Shown here in pieces: positions 47,301 to 57,800 of a DNA stretch of 64,000 nt. The position numbers and the translations under genes are program-made. Source of the stretch: Papaver somniferum. Its lineage: Eukaryota > Streptophyta > Magnoliopsida > Ranunculales > Papaveraceae. Within the stretch, counting starts at the first letter, position 1. Each line of letters starts with the position of its first letter. The notes under the pieces were generated by a model, which ran no database searches, was not told the DNA's origin, and saw only the letters and a program-made list of their open reading frames with translations. Where the stretch lies: the NCBI RefSeq assembly GCF_003573695.1, contig NC_039359.1, positions 88,020,566-88,084,565 of the forward strand, given 5' to 3'.

Positions 47301-47969
47301 ATCTATCAGAATAAACTTTTCTGTGGGAGACAGATTTGTTTATCAAGTCTTCGACTTTGGGTCGTATCAACTCTTAGTTGTGGGTGAGATCAGCTAAGGG
47401 AATCAAGTGCGTAGAGTCCTGCTGGGATTCAGAGGCGTAAGGAACGCGACCGTACCTTAATCGGTGTGAGACTTGGTTAGGGCTCAACTACATTCTAGTC
47501 CGAAGTTAACTTGTAATAGGATAGTGTTTGTAGCTGCTTAATACAGTGTGGTGTTAAAAACCGGACTAGGTCCCAGAATTTTTCTGTATTTGCGATTTCA
47601 TGTTTAACAAAATTTCTGGTGTCTGTGTTATTTCTTTTCCATATTATATTTGTTTATATAATTGAAATATCACAGGTTGTGCGTAGTTCAATCAATTGGT
47701 AAATCCGACCTTTGGTTGTTGATTGAAATTGATTGACACTTGAACATTGGTTTTTGATACTGTTCAAGTTATTTCTCATATCAATCAGGCTCACAGATTT
47801 CTATCTGTTCGATTGCAGATTGTATTGAGAAATTGAGATATAAATATTGGATGTTTTTCCTTGATTGAGTCTGACTATCTAGTCGATTCTCTTGAAAATA
47901 TATTGGAGTTAGTCCATACAGATTGCCGAACGAAATATTGGGTGTGGTTGTTAGACCCTCGCTTTTTCA
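44321..47969 (+). repeat. 5' LTR of family-B element (with nested MULE)
   Basis: It starts TGTTAGAGCACTGCTC and ends GCTTTTTCA. Its 3649 bp include the 1153-bp MULE insertion; without it the LTR is about 2.5 kb, the same as the solo LTR at 33818-36353. Confidence 0.9.
44560..45712. mobile_element. Non-autonomous MULE with ~95-bp TIRs inside the 5' LTR
   Basis: The left end GTGATATTTTGACTTGGAGT and the right end read inward GGGATATTTTGACTTTGGGT begin arms of about 95 bp, including AGTTTGGGTCACGAGACCAC. The flanking 9-mers AAACCTTAT (44551) and AAAACATAT (45713) match at 7 of 9; the uninterrupted LTR at 51809 has AAAACTTAT. The 3' LTR and solo LTR lack the insertion, so it came after retrotransposition. 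The interior has no transposase. A 118-aa minus-strand frame (45157-45513) has no recognisable domain; captured host DNA is possible. Confidence 0.9.
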
Positions 47970-47970
47970 A

Positions 47971-47986
47971 TTGGTATCAGAGCAGG
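47971..47986 (+). promoter_or_regulatory. Primer binding site of family-B element
   Basis: TTGGTATCAGAGCAGG directly after the 5' LTR (one spacer base). TGGTATCAGAGC pairs with initiator tRNA-Met. Confidence 0.93.
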
Positions 47987-48039
47987 AAAACAAGCTAAGA
48001 CCTCATAAGTATGTGTTTGTATCAATCTTACTCTATGCA

Positions 48040-49489
48040 CAGATGCGCTATCTCTATAAACGTACTTCCAGTCTTCAATGGCTTTATTTACTTATGGTGG
48101 AAAATTGTTATGCGTGCCTTTCTTCAAGCACGTGATTTTCAATCATGGGTTTATGTTGTTAATGGCTATATATAATCCTCCAATGGTTACAGTAGACGGT
48201 GTAACTGTTGCAAAGGATATTGGTAGGTATGATCCTGACGAGACTCTCGCTGCAAAACAAAATTCTGACGGTTTAAGTGCTATCATACATGCCATTACCC
48301 CAGATCTTCAGTACCATGTGACTACGTGTACTTGGTCTAAATATGCTTGGGATATCTTAGAAACCGTATTTGAAGGGAATACCTCTGAAAAGGAAGCTAG
48401 GCTTCAACACCTAAATTATGATTGGGAAAACCTTCGTATGGCTGATGAAGATTCATTTGATGAACTTAATCACAAAGTCTCTGAAATTTTTAATGCATCC
48501 TTTGCATTGAGTAAGACTATTCCTGAAAAGGACATTGTGATGAAAATTCTCAGATCGTTACTAGCTAGATACTATTCTAAGGAACATGCCATCATTGAAG
48601 GAAATTACATTGAAACACTTTCCAGAAACTCACTCATTGGAAAGTTAAAAGTTCTTGATCGTGATCAGAACACATCCAGAACTTTCGTGTTCAATGCTGT
48701 GACCAACACAAGTAATTCTCCTAACTTGTCTTGGGCTGATGAATGTTTTCCAAATCATATTGATCTTAACATGTCATTGATTTTACAAAATATCAAGGAT
48801 ATTGTAAGAAGAAGCAGAAAATCTGAGGAACATCTCTCTCTCTGATGCTTCGGATGATTCAATACAAGAAAAATCAATTTAGTTGGTCAATCCGCATATT
48901 TCCGAAGTTTGCACAGAAATTTCAGCTCTCACAGCAAAAACTTCTACTTACTCAAATTCTGATTCAGAATGCGAGTCTGACACTGAGATTTTTGGATAAA
49001 AATGAAGAAATTCACCAAGAAAATCTTCAACTAAAAATGATGTTGGAGAAACTTGAATCATCACTTCAGGTGAAAAATCTTGAGATTGACCGTCTTAATG
49101 ATGAATTCACCAGAACCATGTCTCTAAAATAAAAATAGATTAATTCTCTTAAGTGTGACCTGCAAAGGTTGTCTGGAAGTTCTGACAAGATTTCAACAAT
49201 TTTGTTTGGTCAGAAGTCTTTTGGAAACACAAATGGTTTAGGGTTCAAAAGAAAGACTGTGAGCACAAATAACTCTTTTGTTCCCGCCGGTTCTAGAAGA
49301 ATGGATGTTAAAAGTTGTGATAAACAGGAGTCAAATCAGCAAAACGAAAATTCATCCTTGAAGTGTCTGTTTTGTGGAAATGCAAATAATGTTCAAAGTG
49401 AGTGTTGGAAATTCAAGAAGAACAACAAACGAATTTCCAAACTTCAGAATGACATGCAAAGGATGAATCTGGTTTTGGGTAACCAATAG
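48040..49489 (+). pseudogene. Family-B gag, Copia-type, frameshifted
   Basis: The largest open part (48078-48845) reads PPMVTVDGVTVAKDIGRYDP, WSKYAWDILETVFEGNTSEK, LRMADEDSFDELNHKVSEIF and MKILRSLLARYYSKEHAIIE, the UBN2-type gag core of Copia elements. The N-terminal segment (48040-48150) is out of frame. After a frameshift at 48843 the path continues with Ser/Asp/Glu-rich sequence, a coiled coil (49000-49130: QLKMMLEKLESSLQVKNLEI) and a knuckle CLFCGNANNVQSEC, where Asn stands in the position of the zinc-binding His. Gag builds the particle and binds RNA. A stop at about 48883 and the frame changes make this copy defective. Confidence 0.85.
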
Positions 49490-51560
49490 GGAACTCCTGA
49501 AGACAAGAAGAAGTCTAAGAGAACCAGAGTCAGACGAGGTAAGAAGTCTGTTTATACAACAAACCTTGATAAGTCACCATGTGACGCAAGATGTGAGTAT
49601 TTTTCTCACTCAATCACTATCTAATTATAGTGATGTATGCATACTCATTATTAACTTGAGAATATGAGGATTTCATCAAGGTTGCTCAAGTCTTGTATAG
49701 TTGTTAATTACTTATCCTCGATTGTTTAAGTTTATATATGTTAAGACTTGCAATTGAATATTTTCTTATCAAAAATAGATAATGGATCTTGAACCATGAA
49801 GATATTTTCAAAGTGTTGTTCAGGGTTTACTTATACGGTGCTCTATTTATATTTATTTGTGATCAAAATGCCCTTTACTCTTTTCTTTGAAAGTTATAGT
49901 GTTACAGTATCATGGCTCCTGTAACTAGAGGTACCACAAAAAGGGATGCAATAAAAGTAGTTAATGTGTATCTGTGTGAAGGAATCCAATCCTCAAGGAA
50001 GAAAAAAGAGAAGTGTTCAAATGATGAAAAAGGTTCCTCGTCTAACTTTTTTTTTAATCTTTTTGTAAAAATGATAATAACTTTAGGGCTATGGTGAAGG
50101 ATTTCACCAGCAAAGGAAATGATTTAAAATCTCAAATCAATCTCTCTTTGGAAAAGATAGCTCACTATGAACAAATGTTATCTATGACAAAGAATACCCT
50201 GTGTGAGCTGAAAAGAGAACTTAGTGAACTGATATTTCTGAAGATTTGGAGGAATTAAATGATCCTATAATCAATGGGTTCTTCAATAATAAGAAAGAAT
50301 TCTCAGTAGATGCTATGAGAAAGCTCTATAATGTCTAGGAAACTTTTTAGGAGAATTTATTCTCGTGTTTTAAGAAGGATAACTAGGGTTTGGAATAACA
50401 AATATTGTGATTGTTTAAATTCTAAGAAGCAAATAACTATTACCAACATTTTCCATCTTGCAATGTTTTAGATTTATTTATTTATTTAAATTCTAAGTTA
50501 TTTGGAAGATGATTTTGCAGTATTAATCTTTATGGTTTTATATATTGCAATTTTTTTTATGGGTCATGTGTGTTTACGTCCGTGAACTATGATTATCTCA
50601 TGAACGTCAAAAGTTAAGTCTATTATGTCTTTATGCAAATATTGATAAAAGATCGAACGAACTTTTGAATATTCCATAGTATTGATCTTTCCCTGATCCA
50701 CTTCTATGTGAAAGTACTGTATGGCTCCGTAAGTTTGCTTATGTTGAGCATTTCCAATTAAATTAATCATTAAGGTTCTTTTGTGGTTAATTTATTTGAG
50801 TTTTCTGGATACAAATTCATGTTTCATGTGATTTGTTAATGTCCAAAGAAATCCTTCTTTTCTCGTAAAAGTGAGGTCGCTCTTGTTGTTCTTTCGGGAA
50901 TGCCATTTTATGGGGAGAGTTATTAATTGAACTTGTGCTGAATTGCCAAATCTTTGTGGGGAGTGCGGCTGTGAAATATTATAGGAGTTATCGTGTATAT
51001 TTATAAAATCCATGATGAATACACTAAGTTACAACTATGTGAAATCATCGATACCAAGTTGATATGTTCTCTTTTAGTCATGAAGTGTCTCTATGAGAAT
51101 TTCATTATGATCTCGTTAGTTTTTCGTACTTTGTTAATTTATATTGACAAAAAGGGGGAGAATTATTTTGTAGTTCACACTACATATATATGGTTTACGG
51201 ATCATTATGTAAGGGGGAGCAGTTTTCATTGTTAGATGAAGTATTGACTAAAGGGGAGTGATACATATCACCGTAGTATTATTATCAAAGTTGTGATAGA
51301 ATTGAACTTTGATGTTGTGTGATAATACGCTGACACTGTATAAAAATAATTGAGAACATCTGTTTTCTTATTGTTATGGCTACGGATCTTCAACAACAAT
51401 GATGTTGAGTTGAACACGTTCAGAATCACTAGAATACTTGGAGTGACAAAGAATTCAAGGAATGTTGAAGAACCAAGGAAATCAAGAATGTTGGATGAGA
51501 AGCTACAAAGTTTATTTATTTTGTAACCCATATGTATTGATAGTTTTGTCACGAAAATTG
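49490..51560 (+). other. Family-B interior between gag and 3' LTR
   Basis: No pol domains. Two small frames (49912-50258) are described separately. Near 51150-51215 there are purine tracts GACAAAAAGGGGGAGAATT and AAGGGGGAGC. The family-A interior has the complementary tract at 28890 and 32430, so this is conserved between families. The rest is AT-rich and without recognised content. Confidence 0.6.
49912..50258 (+). CDS. Accessory small frames of the family-B interior (coiled coil)
   Basis: The first frame (49912-50097) begins MAPVTRGTTKRDAIKVVNVY and is basic and Ser/Lys-rich. A second frame begins at 50091 with MVKDFTSKGNDLKSQINLSL and continues EKIAHYEQMLSMTKNTLCEL, with leucines at heptad-like spacing. 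The two overlap by a few bases in different frames and may be one frameshifted ORF. The product is unknown. Position between gag and the 3' LTR parallels the coiled-coil remnant in the family-A element. Confidence 0.4.
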
Positions 51561-51573
51561 ACAAAGGAGAGAT
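51561..51573 (+). promoter_or_regulatory. Polypurine tract before the 3' LTR
   Basis: ACAAAGGAGAGAT immediately before TGTTAGAG at 51574, the expected site for plus-strand DNA priming. Confidence 0.8.
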
Positions 51574-52618
51574 TGTTAGAGTACTGCTCGGTCGAACTCG
51601 CAAGCGTTGCTATCTCAAGTTTTTTTTTCAAGTTTAGGTGATCAAAACTATAAGTATTGATTTCTAGTCTACTTATAGCTATGTCTCGGATTAGGATAAA
51701 ATGTCTACTTGATATTTAGACTTCACGGCGTTCATCGATTGAAAACGAAGATCTACCGAGGAGAGCTTGGAGGAACTTCATCAACAAAAGGTATGTGGAG
51801 ACTAAAACTTATCTATCACTCAGAAATCTATTATATTTATCTCCTATTGAGACTAAGTCGTATAGATATATAGACTTTACATTATACACATTTGATATTT
51901 CGAGCTAAGTTTAACTCGCTTATATCTTTCTCGAAATATGTGTTGGAAGCTTTTTGCTTTAGCTACGTTCATCATTATTCTTGACGAGTTTAGTTGGAAA
52001 CGATTTATTTGTTGGAAACTAAACAATGAGTCAAAAGACGATCATGTGAAAATTGCCTTGAAACATCTTACATGATTTGTGTGAGACAGTCATTTGATGC
52101 AGACTCAGAATGTTTCTTCTTGATCATTCAATCACTTGAAAATTACTTATAAGTTAATAGTTTGTGTGAGACAGTTATTGTCGACTTCTAAGGATGTTTC
52201 AATAATTGAAATGAAATTTTAGAACAAGTAACCATTGTCTGGATATATCACAGTATGCATACCTTAATGCAAACTGTTGTAGTGTGATTCAGGTCCGGAA
52301 ACCAAGTTTGCATACCAGTATGCGAACAGTTTTAACTGTCAAAGTCCGAGAACCAAGTATGCATACCAATGTGCGAACGGTTTTACCTGAGTTAGGTCCG
52401 GGACGACAGTATGCATACCCGTTTGCGAACTGTCGGACATGACCAATGTCCGGAACTTAAGTTTGCGTACCCGTTTGAGTCTGACTATCTAGTCTTGGAT
52501 GTTTTTCCTTGATTGAGTCTGACTATCTAGTCGATTTTCTTGAAAATATATTGGAGTTAGTCCATACAGATTGCCGAACGAAATATTGGGTGTGGTTGTT
52601 AGACCTCCCGTTTTTTCA
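51574..52618 (+). repeat. 3' LTR of family-B element, internally deleted
   Basis: TGTTAGAGTACTGCTCGG to CCCGTTTTTTCA, 1045 bp. It matches the 5' LTR up to GCGTACCCGTTTG (about 52478), then jumps to GAGTCTGACTATCTAGTC, which is present twice (52477 and 52516). About 1.45 kb is missing, consistent with deletion plus local duplication. Confidence 0.9.
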
Positions 52619-52761
52619 CATTGTACATGAAAATATTTAAATACATAATATACAAAAATTTATTTAATAGACAACGACAATACCTTAATTAGACAAAAAT
52701 CTCAGTTTCGGTCCCTATCACCGAAACCACCGTATTGTGTATGTATCAGTGAATACACTAA

Positions 52762-53171
52762 TGGTGGGTTTAGATGAAGAATTTTAAAGGTGGGATTTAT
52801 GGGTCCAGGGGATTTAGTGGAATTACGTTTCCTTCGTTATGTTTGGTTGTCTAAATCCCTATAATCACGTTTCCTACGGAAATCACTTTTCCAGCAAATC
52901 CTCCGTTTGGAGTCCGACCCATTCCCCTAAGATTTGCTGGAAAACTTATTAAGGGATCTATGGACCCACTTTCTTTTAACTCTAAGTCCTATATATATGC
53001 AATTTTAATATTTGAGGGTAATACTAAACAATACATGGACTTTAGAACAATAATCCTAGGAATTTTAACTAAATTATCAAACACACAAGAAATTTACATG
53101 AATTCCAAAATTTGTAATCCCATGGAATTATAAATTCCTGAAAATGATAAATTCTGCAAACAAACCCACCG
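52762..53171. mobile_element. PIF/Harbinger-type MITE, 410 bp
   Basis: The termini TGGTGGGTTT and, read inward from the right, CGGTGGGTTTG are flanked by TAA on both sides (52759-52761 and 53172-53174). The subterminal parts are partly complementary (GAAGAATTTTAAAG with CAGAATTTATC). No coding content. The 3-bp TAA target and the termini fit a Tourist/Harbinger-type MITE. Confidence 0.75.
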
Positions 53172-53259
53172 TAAAAATATATACCTATAATTCAAGGGCA
53201 GAGAACATCTTCAGTAGAAATGTCATTTGGCACATACATGGAAAGTATTACAAGACATC

Positions 53260-54250
53260 CTCGAGAAGATTAATACTACGACGAAAACAACAACTAAACC
53301 CTTAGCACCCCAATCATATTGTGGCAGGATATAAATGAAACTCAAATCAGAAAACATCTTTCTTATGTTATGGTTTCGTTATGTGGATCATGGATTTTCA
53401 CGGTCTCCTGTCCAAAGCCTTCGATATTCTACATTCCTGCAAGTCTCTTTTCACTGCTTCCTCCCATGTCAATCTTGGAAGAATTCTACTTTTCTTTGTG
53501 TCTGCGACGCGATTTACAACTCTAGTGGCACTGGTTCCTCAGGGAGTCTCCGTTGGGGATGCCCAAACCATCTCAAGCTATGTTGAGTTAGATTTTTCTC
53601 TATCGGCGCTACTCCAAGTCTATCACGTATATCATCGTTTTTAGTTTTTCATGTCTCGTGTTGCCATAACTCCAGCGCATCATACGTGTTTCTGCTACAG
53701 TAATCTTTTAAACTTGTTGTCTTTTGATAGCTAGTCAGCATTCCGCACCATACAACATAGCAGGACTGATCACCGTCCTATAGAACTTGACTATGAGATT
53801 TTTTTGGAACTTTTCTATCGCATAGGTTGCCAGACGTTAATTTGTCATTATTTTACTCATCCCGCTTGAATCCTATGACTAACATCCTCATCAATCTCAT
53901 CGTCATTCTGCAACATCGATCCTCAATATCGAAAGGTGTCATTTTCAGGCATTACTTGTCCCGCCAAAGTGAACTCCGATCTTGCATCGCTAAACGCACA
54001 TATCATTTAATCGCCTTTAGTTCTACTAAGTCTAAAGCCCTTCGACTGGAATAGGATCTCAAAAAACCATTCAGATTCGTTCTCAACTAGGTATCAGCGG
54101 GAAGATCAAGATCAAGGAGTCTAGAGTCCGCCCCCACAGCTCCAAATTCTTATCAACTCCTACCTTTCTCTAGTCAATTAGCACCACTTCACCGGCAAAG
54201 AGCACATACATCAAGAGACATCCCCTCGAGTATCCTTTGTAAAAATGTAA
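53260..54250 (-). pseudogene. RTE-type LINE remnant (reverse transcriptase end)
   Basis: Read on the minus strand with many stops and frame changes: VLFAGEVVLID (decayed FADD box), NLELWGRTLDS, SMLQNDDEIDEDVSHRIQAG (about 53930-53870), SPAMLYGAEC, VAETRMMRWSYGNTRHEKL and LRWFGHPQRR (about 53560). It ends with the Val-rich GLVVVFVVV typical of the C-terminus of plant RTE elements. Only the last part of RT and the C-terminal region remain. Confidence 0.85.
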
Positions 54251-54481
54251 GAGCATGCACCAAGAAGATTTAATGCTACAATTCTTTATATGAGGAAAGA
54301 AAAGGAAGATTATCTCCAATGGAATTCTTCATGCCCGCTGGACATTTCTCTCCGATTTTGTTTTCACTTGATTTTCTTTTTCAACTTCCAAAAACTGATT
54401 AAGTATGCCCATGTAAGTTTTAATTTGGGATAATCTAATCACTGAATCACAAGACCAGACCAATTCCCTTTTCATATTTTA

Positions 54482-54572
54482 TACTCCCTCCGTTTCTGAA
54501 AAAGAAATACTTTCACTTTTTATGCTAAAATGAAAAACTGAAAGTATCTTTTTTTCAAACACAAAGGGAGTA
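54482..54572. mobile_element. Stowaway-like MITE (copy 3)
   Basis: TACTCCCTCCGTTTCTGAAA on the left and CAAACACAAAGGGAGTA on the right, inverted, flanked by TA. Same family as the copies at 7318 and 8971. It lies between the RTE remnant and the 3' end of the AGD14-like gene. Confidence 0.85.
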
Positions 54573-54815
54573 TATTTTTGGCCAAAAAAAAAAAAAACAG
54601 TCAAACCAATGATTCCAACCCTTTTTTTTAAAAGAAAATAAAATAAAAATAGGGAAATATGACACTATTTCCAAGTATAGCTAGTAGGTGTAACTCAATT
54701 ACATATAAGTAGGTACACGAGTAAATGAACCGGCAAAAAATGAACAAATGCACAAGGTACAGTAAATTGAGTTTCATATACCATGGTTCATGAAAACAAC
54801 CACGGGTTCCTGTAT

Positions 54816-57800
54816 CTACCCGAATGGGTTTCCTCCATGATAATTTGAATTTGTAGGGTGAGAGTATCTACTTGGAAGATGGTCATATCCTCCATAAGGT
54901 GAAGTTTGAGGAACCATCCAATTATGTGCAGGAGGTCCAAGGCTAGTGGTACGCAATAACCCTGGAGTATCCTCAATTTGTGGTAATGCTCCTTGTAGTG
55001 CCACAGTTGGAAACTATAAAATAAAATAAAATAAAATAAAACTTAATACTTAAAAATAACAAAAAAAAGAAAAATCAGCTTAAGCAATGTTGGAGTTCGA
55101 TTTCATACCGATGGTGCATGGACCAAGGTTGTTGGCTCAGTGTTCAAATCAAATGGATTAACGGATTTTGATTGATGGGGAAAATACGGTGCTGCTGCAG
55201 AATGTTGCATTCCAAATGGCAAGTTACAAGACGGGCCTGTTTGCCAAGCATGAGGTTGTACAGAGACCGGTGAATATGCTGCAGCAAAAAGATCCTGCAG
55301 CAACATATCAATTATTTTTTGCCTAAAAAAAATCTACAAGTATCTTAAAGGTCATATTATTTGGAAATAAACTGTGCAGACGAACGTACCAGTGGAAGTT
55401 CCCTTCTATCGGTTGATGGTTGAGATTGTTGTGCTGTTTGATTATACGGATGCCCTTGTTGAGATATATCAGATAGCTGAGCATGTTGATGGATAGATTG
55501 TAAAGCACCATGAGATGGATGTCCATTACTGTTGGCGAGAGTTCCCTGTGCGTTCTGTGAAAGAGAAACATTCAATGACTGCAGAAAATCACACTAAAAG
55601 AAAATGTAAATAAGAAGTTAAGAAACGTCAGGATACTGCGTAAACAGATTCATATACCTGATTGTTTTGGGTCCAACTAACTGATGGATTGAATTCTGAA
55701 CCAGCAGAATGCATTATGTTCTGCACAGGTGCAGCTGTAGGAGCTGATACTTGAGAGAATATACTATCAAGTGTGCTTTCTTTTGAAGAATCTTGTGTAG
55801 GTTGATTGCAAAAATCTAAAGAAGCACCCCAATTATCAGCATTGGCAGATGGATTTGGAACTGATGTTGCAGTAGTCTGGCCATGTTGCGCATTTGTAAG
55901 TTGTGCAACTACATCTGGAGGTTTCGGATCAACATCAAAGTCGATTAAGCTCCCTAAACTCTCAATTTTTTGCTCGACTGGCTTCACATTGTTGGGTCCA
56001 ACACCATTTGTAGTTGCAGGAGTCTTCTGCATTTAGAACTCTCTGAAGCATAAGTATGTTGCATTTTAGAAAGTTATAAGGAGATTAGAGTATAGCATAA
56101 AGACTGTGCCATAAAACAATAAAGTCTCACCTGCAACACTAAAGGACCAGGATTCTTCTGGCCGCTGTTTGCTTTGGGACTTTCATCGACACATAAAGGT
56201 GGAACATCTTCTCCCAGAATTTCTCTGACTGAACGTACCGCAGGAAGATTGGACATATCAAGGCTTTTGTGAGAGTTTCTTTCCCTGGAGTCACTTGGGG
56301 GCTTGCCTATTTCAGCTCTCCTTCTATTCCCAAATCTATCTTCTCGAACCCTGTCGTCTACTACCTCAAATTTAGTAACATTTCTCCTCGGACTTGACCG
56401 GATTTCTCGCAGGTATCCTGAATCTCTTCTTTCACCAACATGGTTGTATCCGTATTTGTTTCTGTCATCATTTTGTCCAGCAGAACCAGATCTCATAAAA
56501 TGACGTCCAAATGTGTTCTCGTATGCGGGCGTCCTAGATCCACTCTTTAATGCATCTCTAATGTCCAAAGAATCTAATCTTTTAGTGTCCTAAATGTGAC
56601 AAAAAAGAAAAACAAGTGGTTAAGAAAAAATTGCAGTGGTCAGTGTTAATCATTCAGTCCATTTCTATCCTTAAAGAAAACAAACCAGTTTTTTCTTTGG
56701 AGCCATTTCAATACTCTTTTCACCACTATATTTTCTATCCACGTAAACATGCTTGATAAATTCACGAAGCCTCCGGATGTTGCTGGAATCAAAATTTTAT
56801 GGCAGTTTATCATATAGCAAATGGAAAATTGTACATGATTGATACATATCATTTACAATCTAGATCAAGTTACAATCCAAAGTAAGATTCCAGGTGTAGA
56901 GCGATACATGTTGTCTGGCTGAGAATGCCGATGTGGGTCCCAGTCTTTGAAATAGATTTCCTTGGCGCGCTGCCATGATGGCAAGAGTAGGAATAAATGA
57001 ATTCAGACATGACAATTTTAAGGAGACAATTTCAAGACATGAATAATCAGCAATTTAGATCATATACCTCATTTCCACCTCCCATAAGAGCATTGACTTC
57101 CTCTGAACTAAATTTAGCCATGGATACTGATTTAACACGGTGTGTGAACTCACGGCTGTGAAATTTTTAAGGAACATTACGTTTTCTGTAAGAAAATCCT
57201 GTAATAATCTTGGGTTTTATGATAAATAAACAATGAGTAATTTGAACATTAAACACTTACTGCATCCCGCTACAGGTTGTACAAACGAATGTCCAAAAAT
57301 TTGTACATACATATTGAGGTCCCTGCTTAGCATAAACAAAAATGTTAGCTGTGTACGGTTTAACCGAACATTATAAAGAGATGATTCGACAACATGCACT
57401 CAAACAAATACTTTGCAATCGCTCTATGAGATTTTAGTCCATGAAAAGGCTTCGAAATGGTGCCTACACCAGGTACAGAACCGAAAAGCTGAAACCGTAC
57501 GTAATCGTCTCTTAATGGTACTCATGCTTGAGGTCCAAACTCGTCTACGATGCAATTTCACGTCAAAAAGAAGAAGTAATAACGGGTTTTTATTTTCTTT
57601 CTCGTCGCAAAGCAGGCCCAAAAGAAAATAAACGTAGGATTCATTTTATAGGTGAGTCCTTAGTTATTTTTGAGTAAATTTTTGATGGGGGCATTATGTC
57701 GATGGGGTATGAGAGACGAATAGGGAGGCGCCATTTGTCTTACTTGTCAACTGTTCTAACAGAACTCAACTTCACATTGTTTAAAAAAAGGGCATTTTCG

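Larger units (their letters stand above)
44321..52618 (+). mobile_element. Complete family-B LTR retrotransposon, gag-only
   Basis: Flanked by a perfect 5-bp duplication CATTG (44316-44320 and 52619-52623). 5' LTR 44321-47969, tRNA-Met primer site at 47971, gag 48040-49489, small accessory frames near 49912-50260, polypurine tract 51561-51573, 3' LTR 51574-52618. No protease, integrase, RT or RNase H is present in the 3.6-kb interior. It therefore fits the terminal-repeat-with-gag type of non-autonomous element that depends on another element's Pol. Gag relates to Copia-type gag proteins. The 5' LTR carries a nested MULE and the 3' LTR a 1.45-kb deletion. Confidence 0.9.

Noticed and set aside
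47970..51573. Reverse transcriptase, integrase or protease in the family-B interior
   Set aside because: Searched by eye in the plus-strand frames for D-x-D, YVDD and HHCC-type motifs; none found.
53319..53644. Overlapping plus-strand ORFs in three frames
   Set aside because: They are antisense shadows of the RTE LINE remnant, whose minus-strand text is recognisable.
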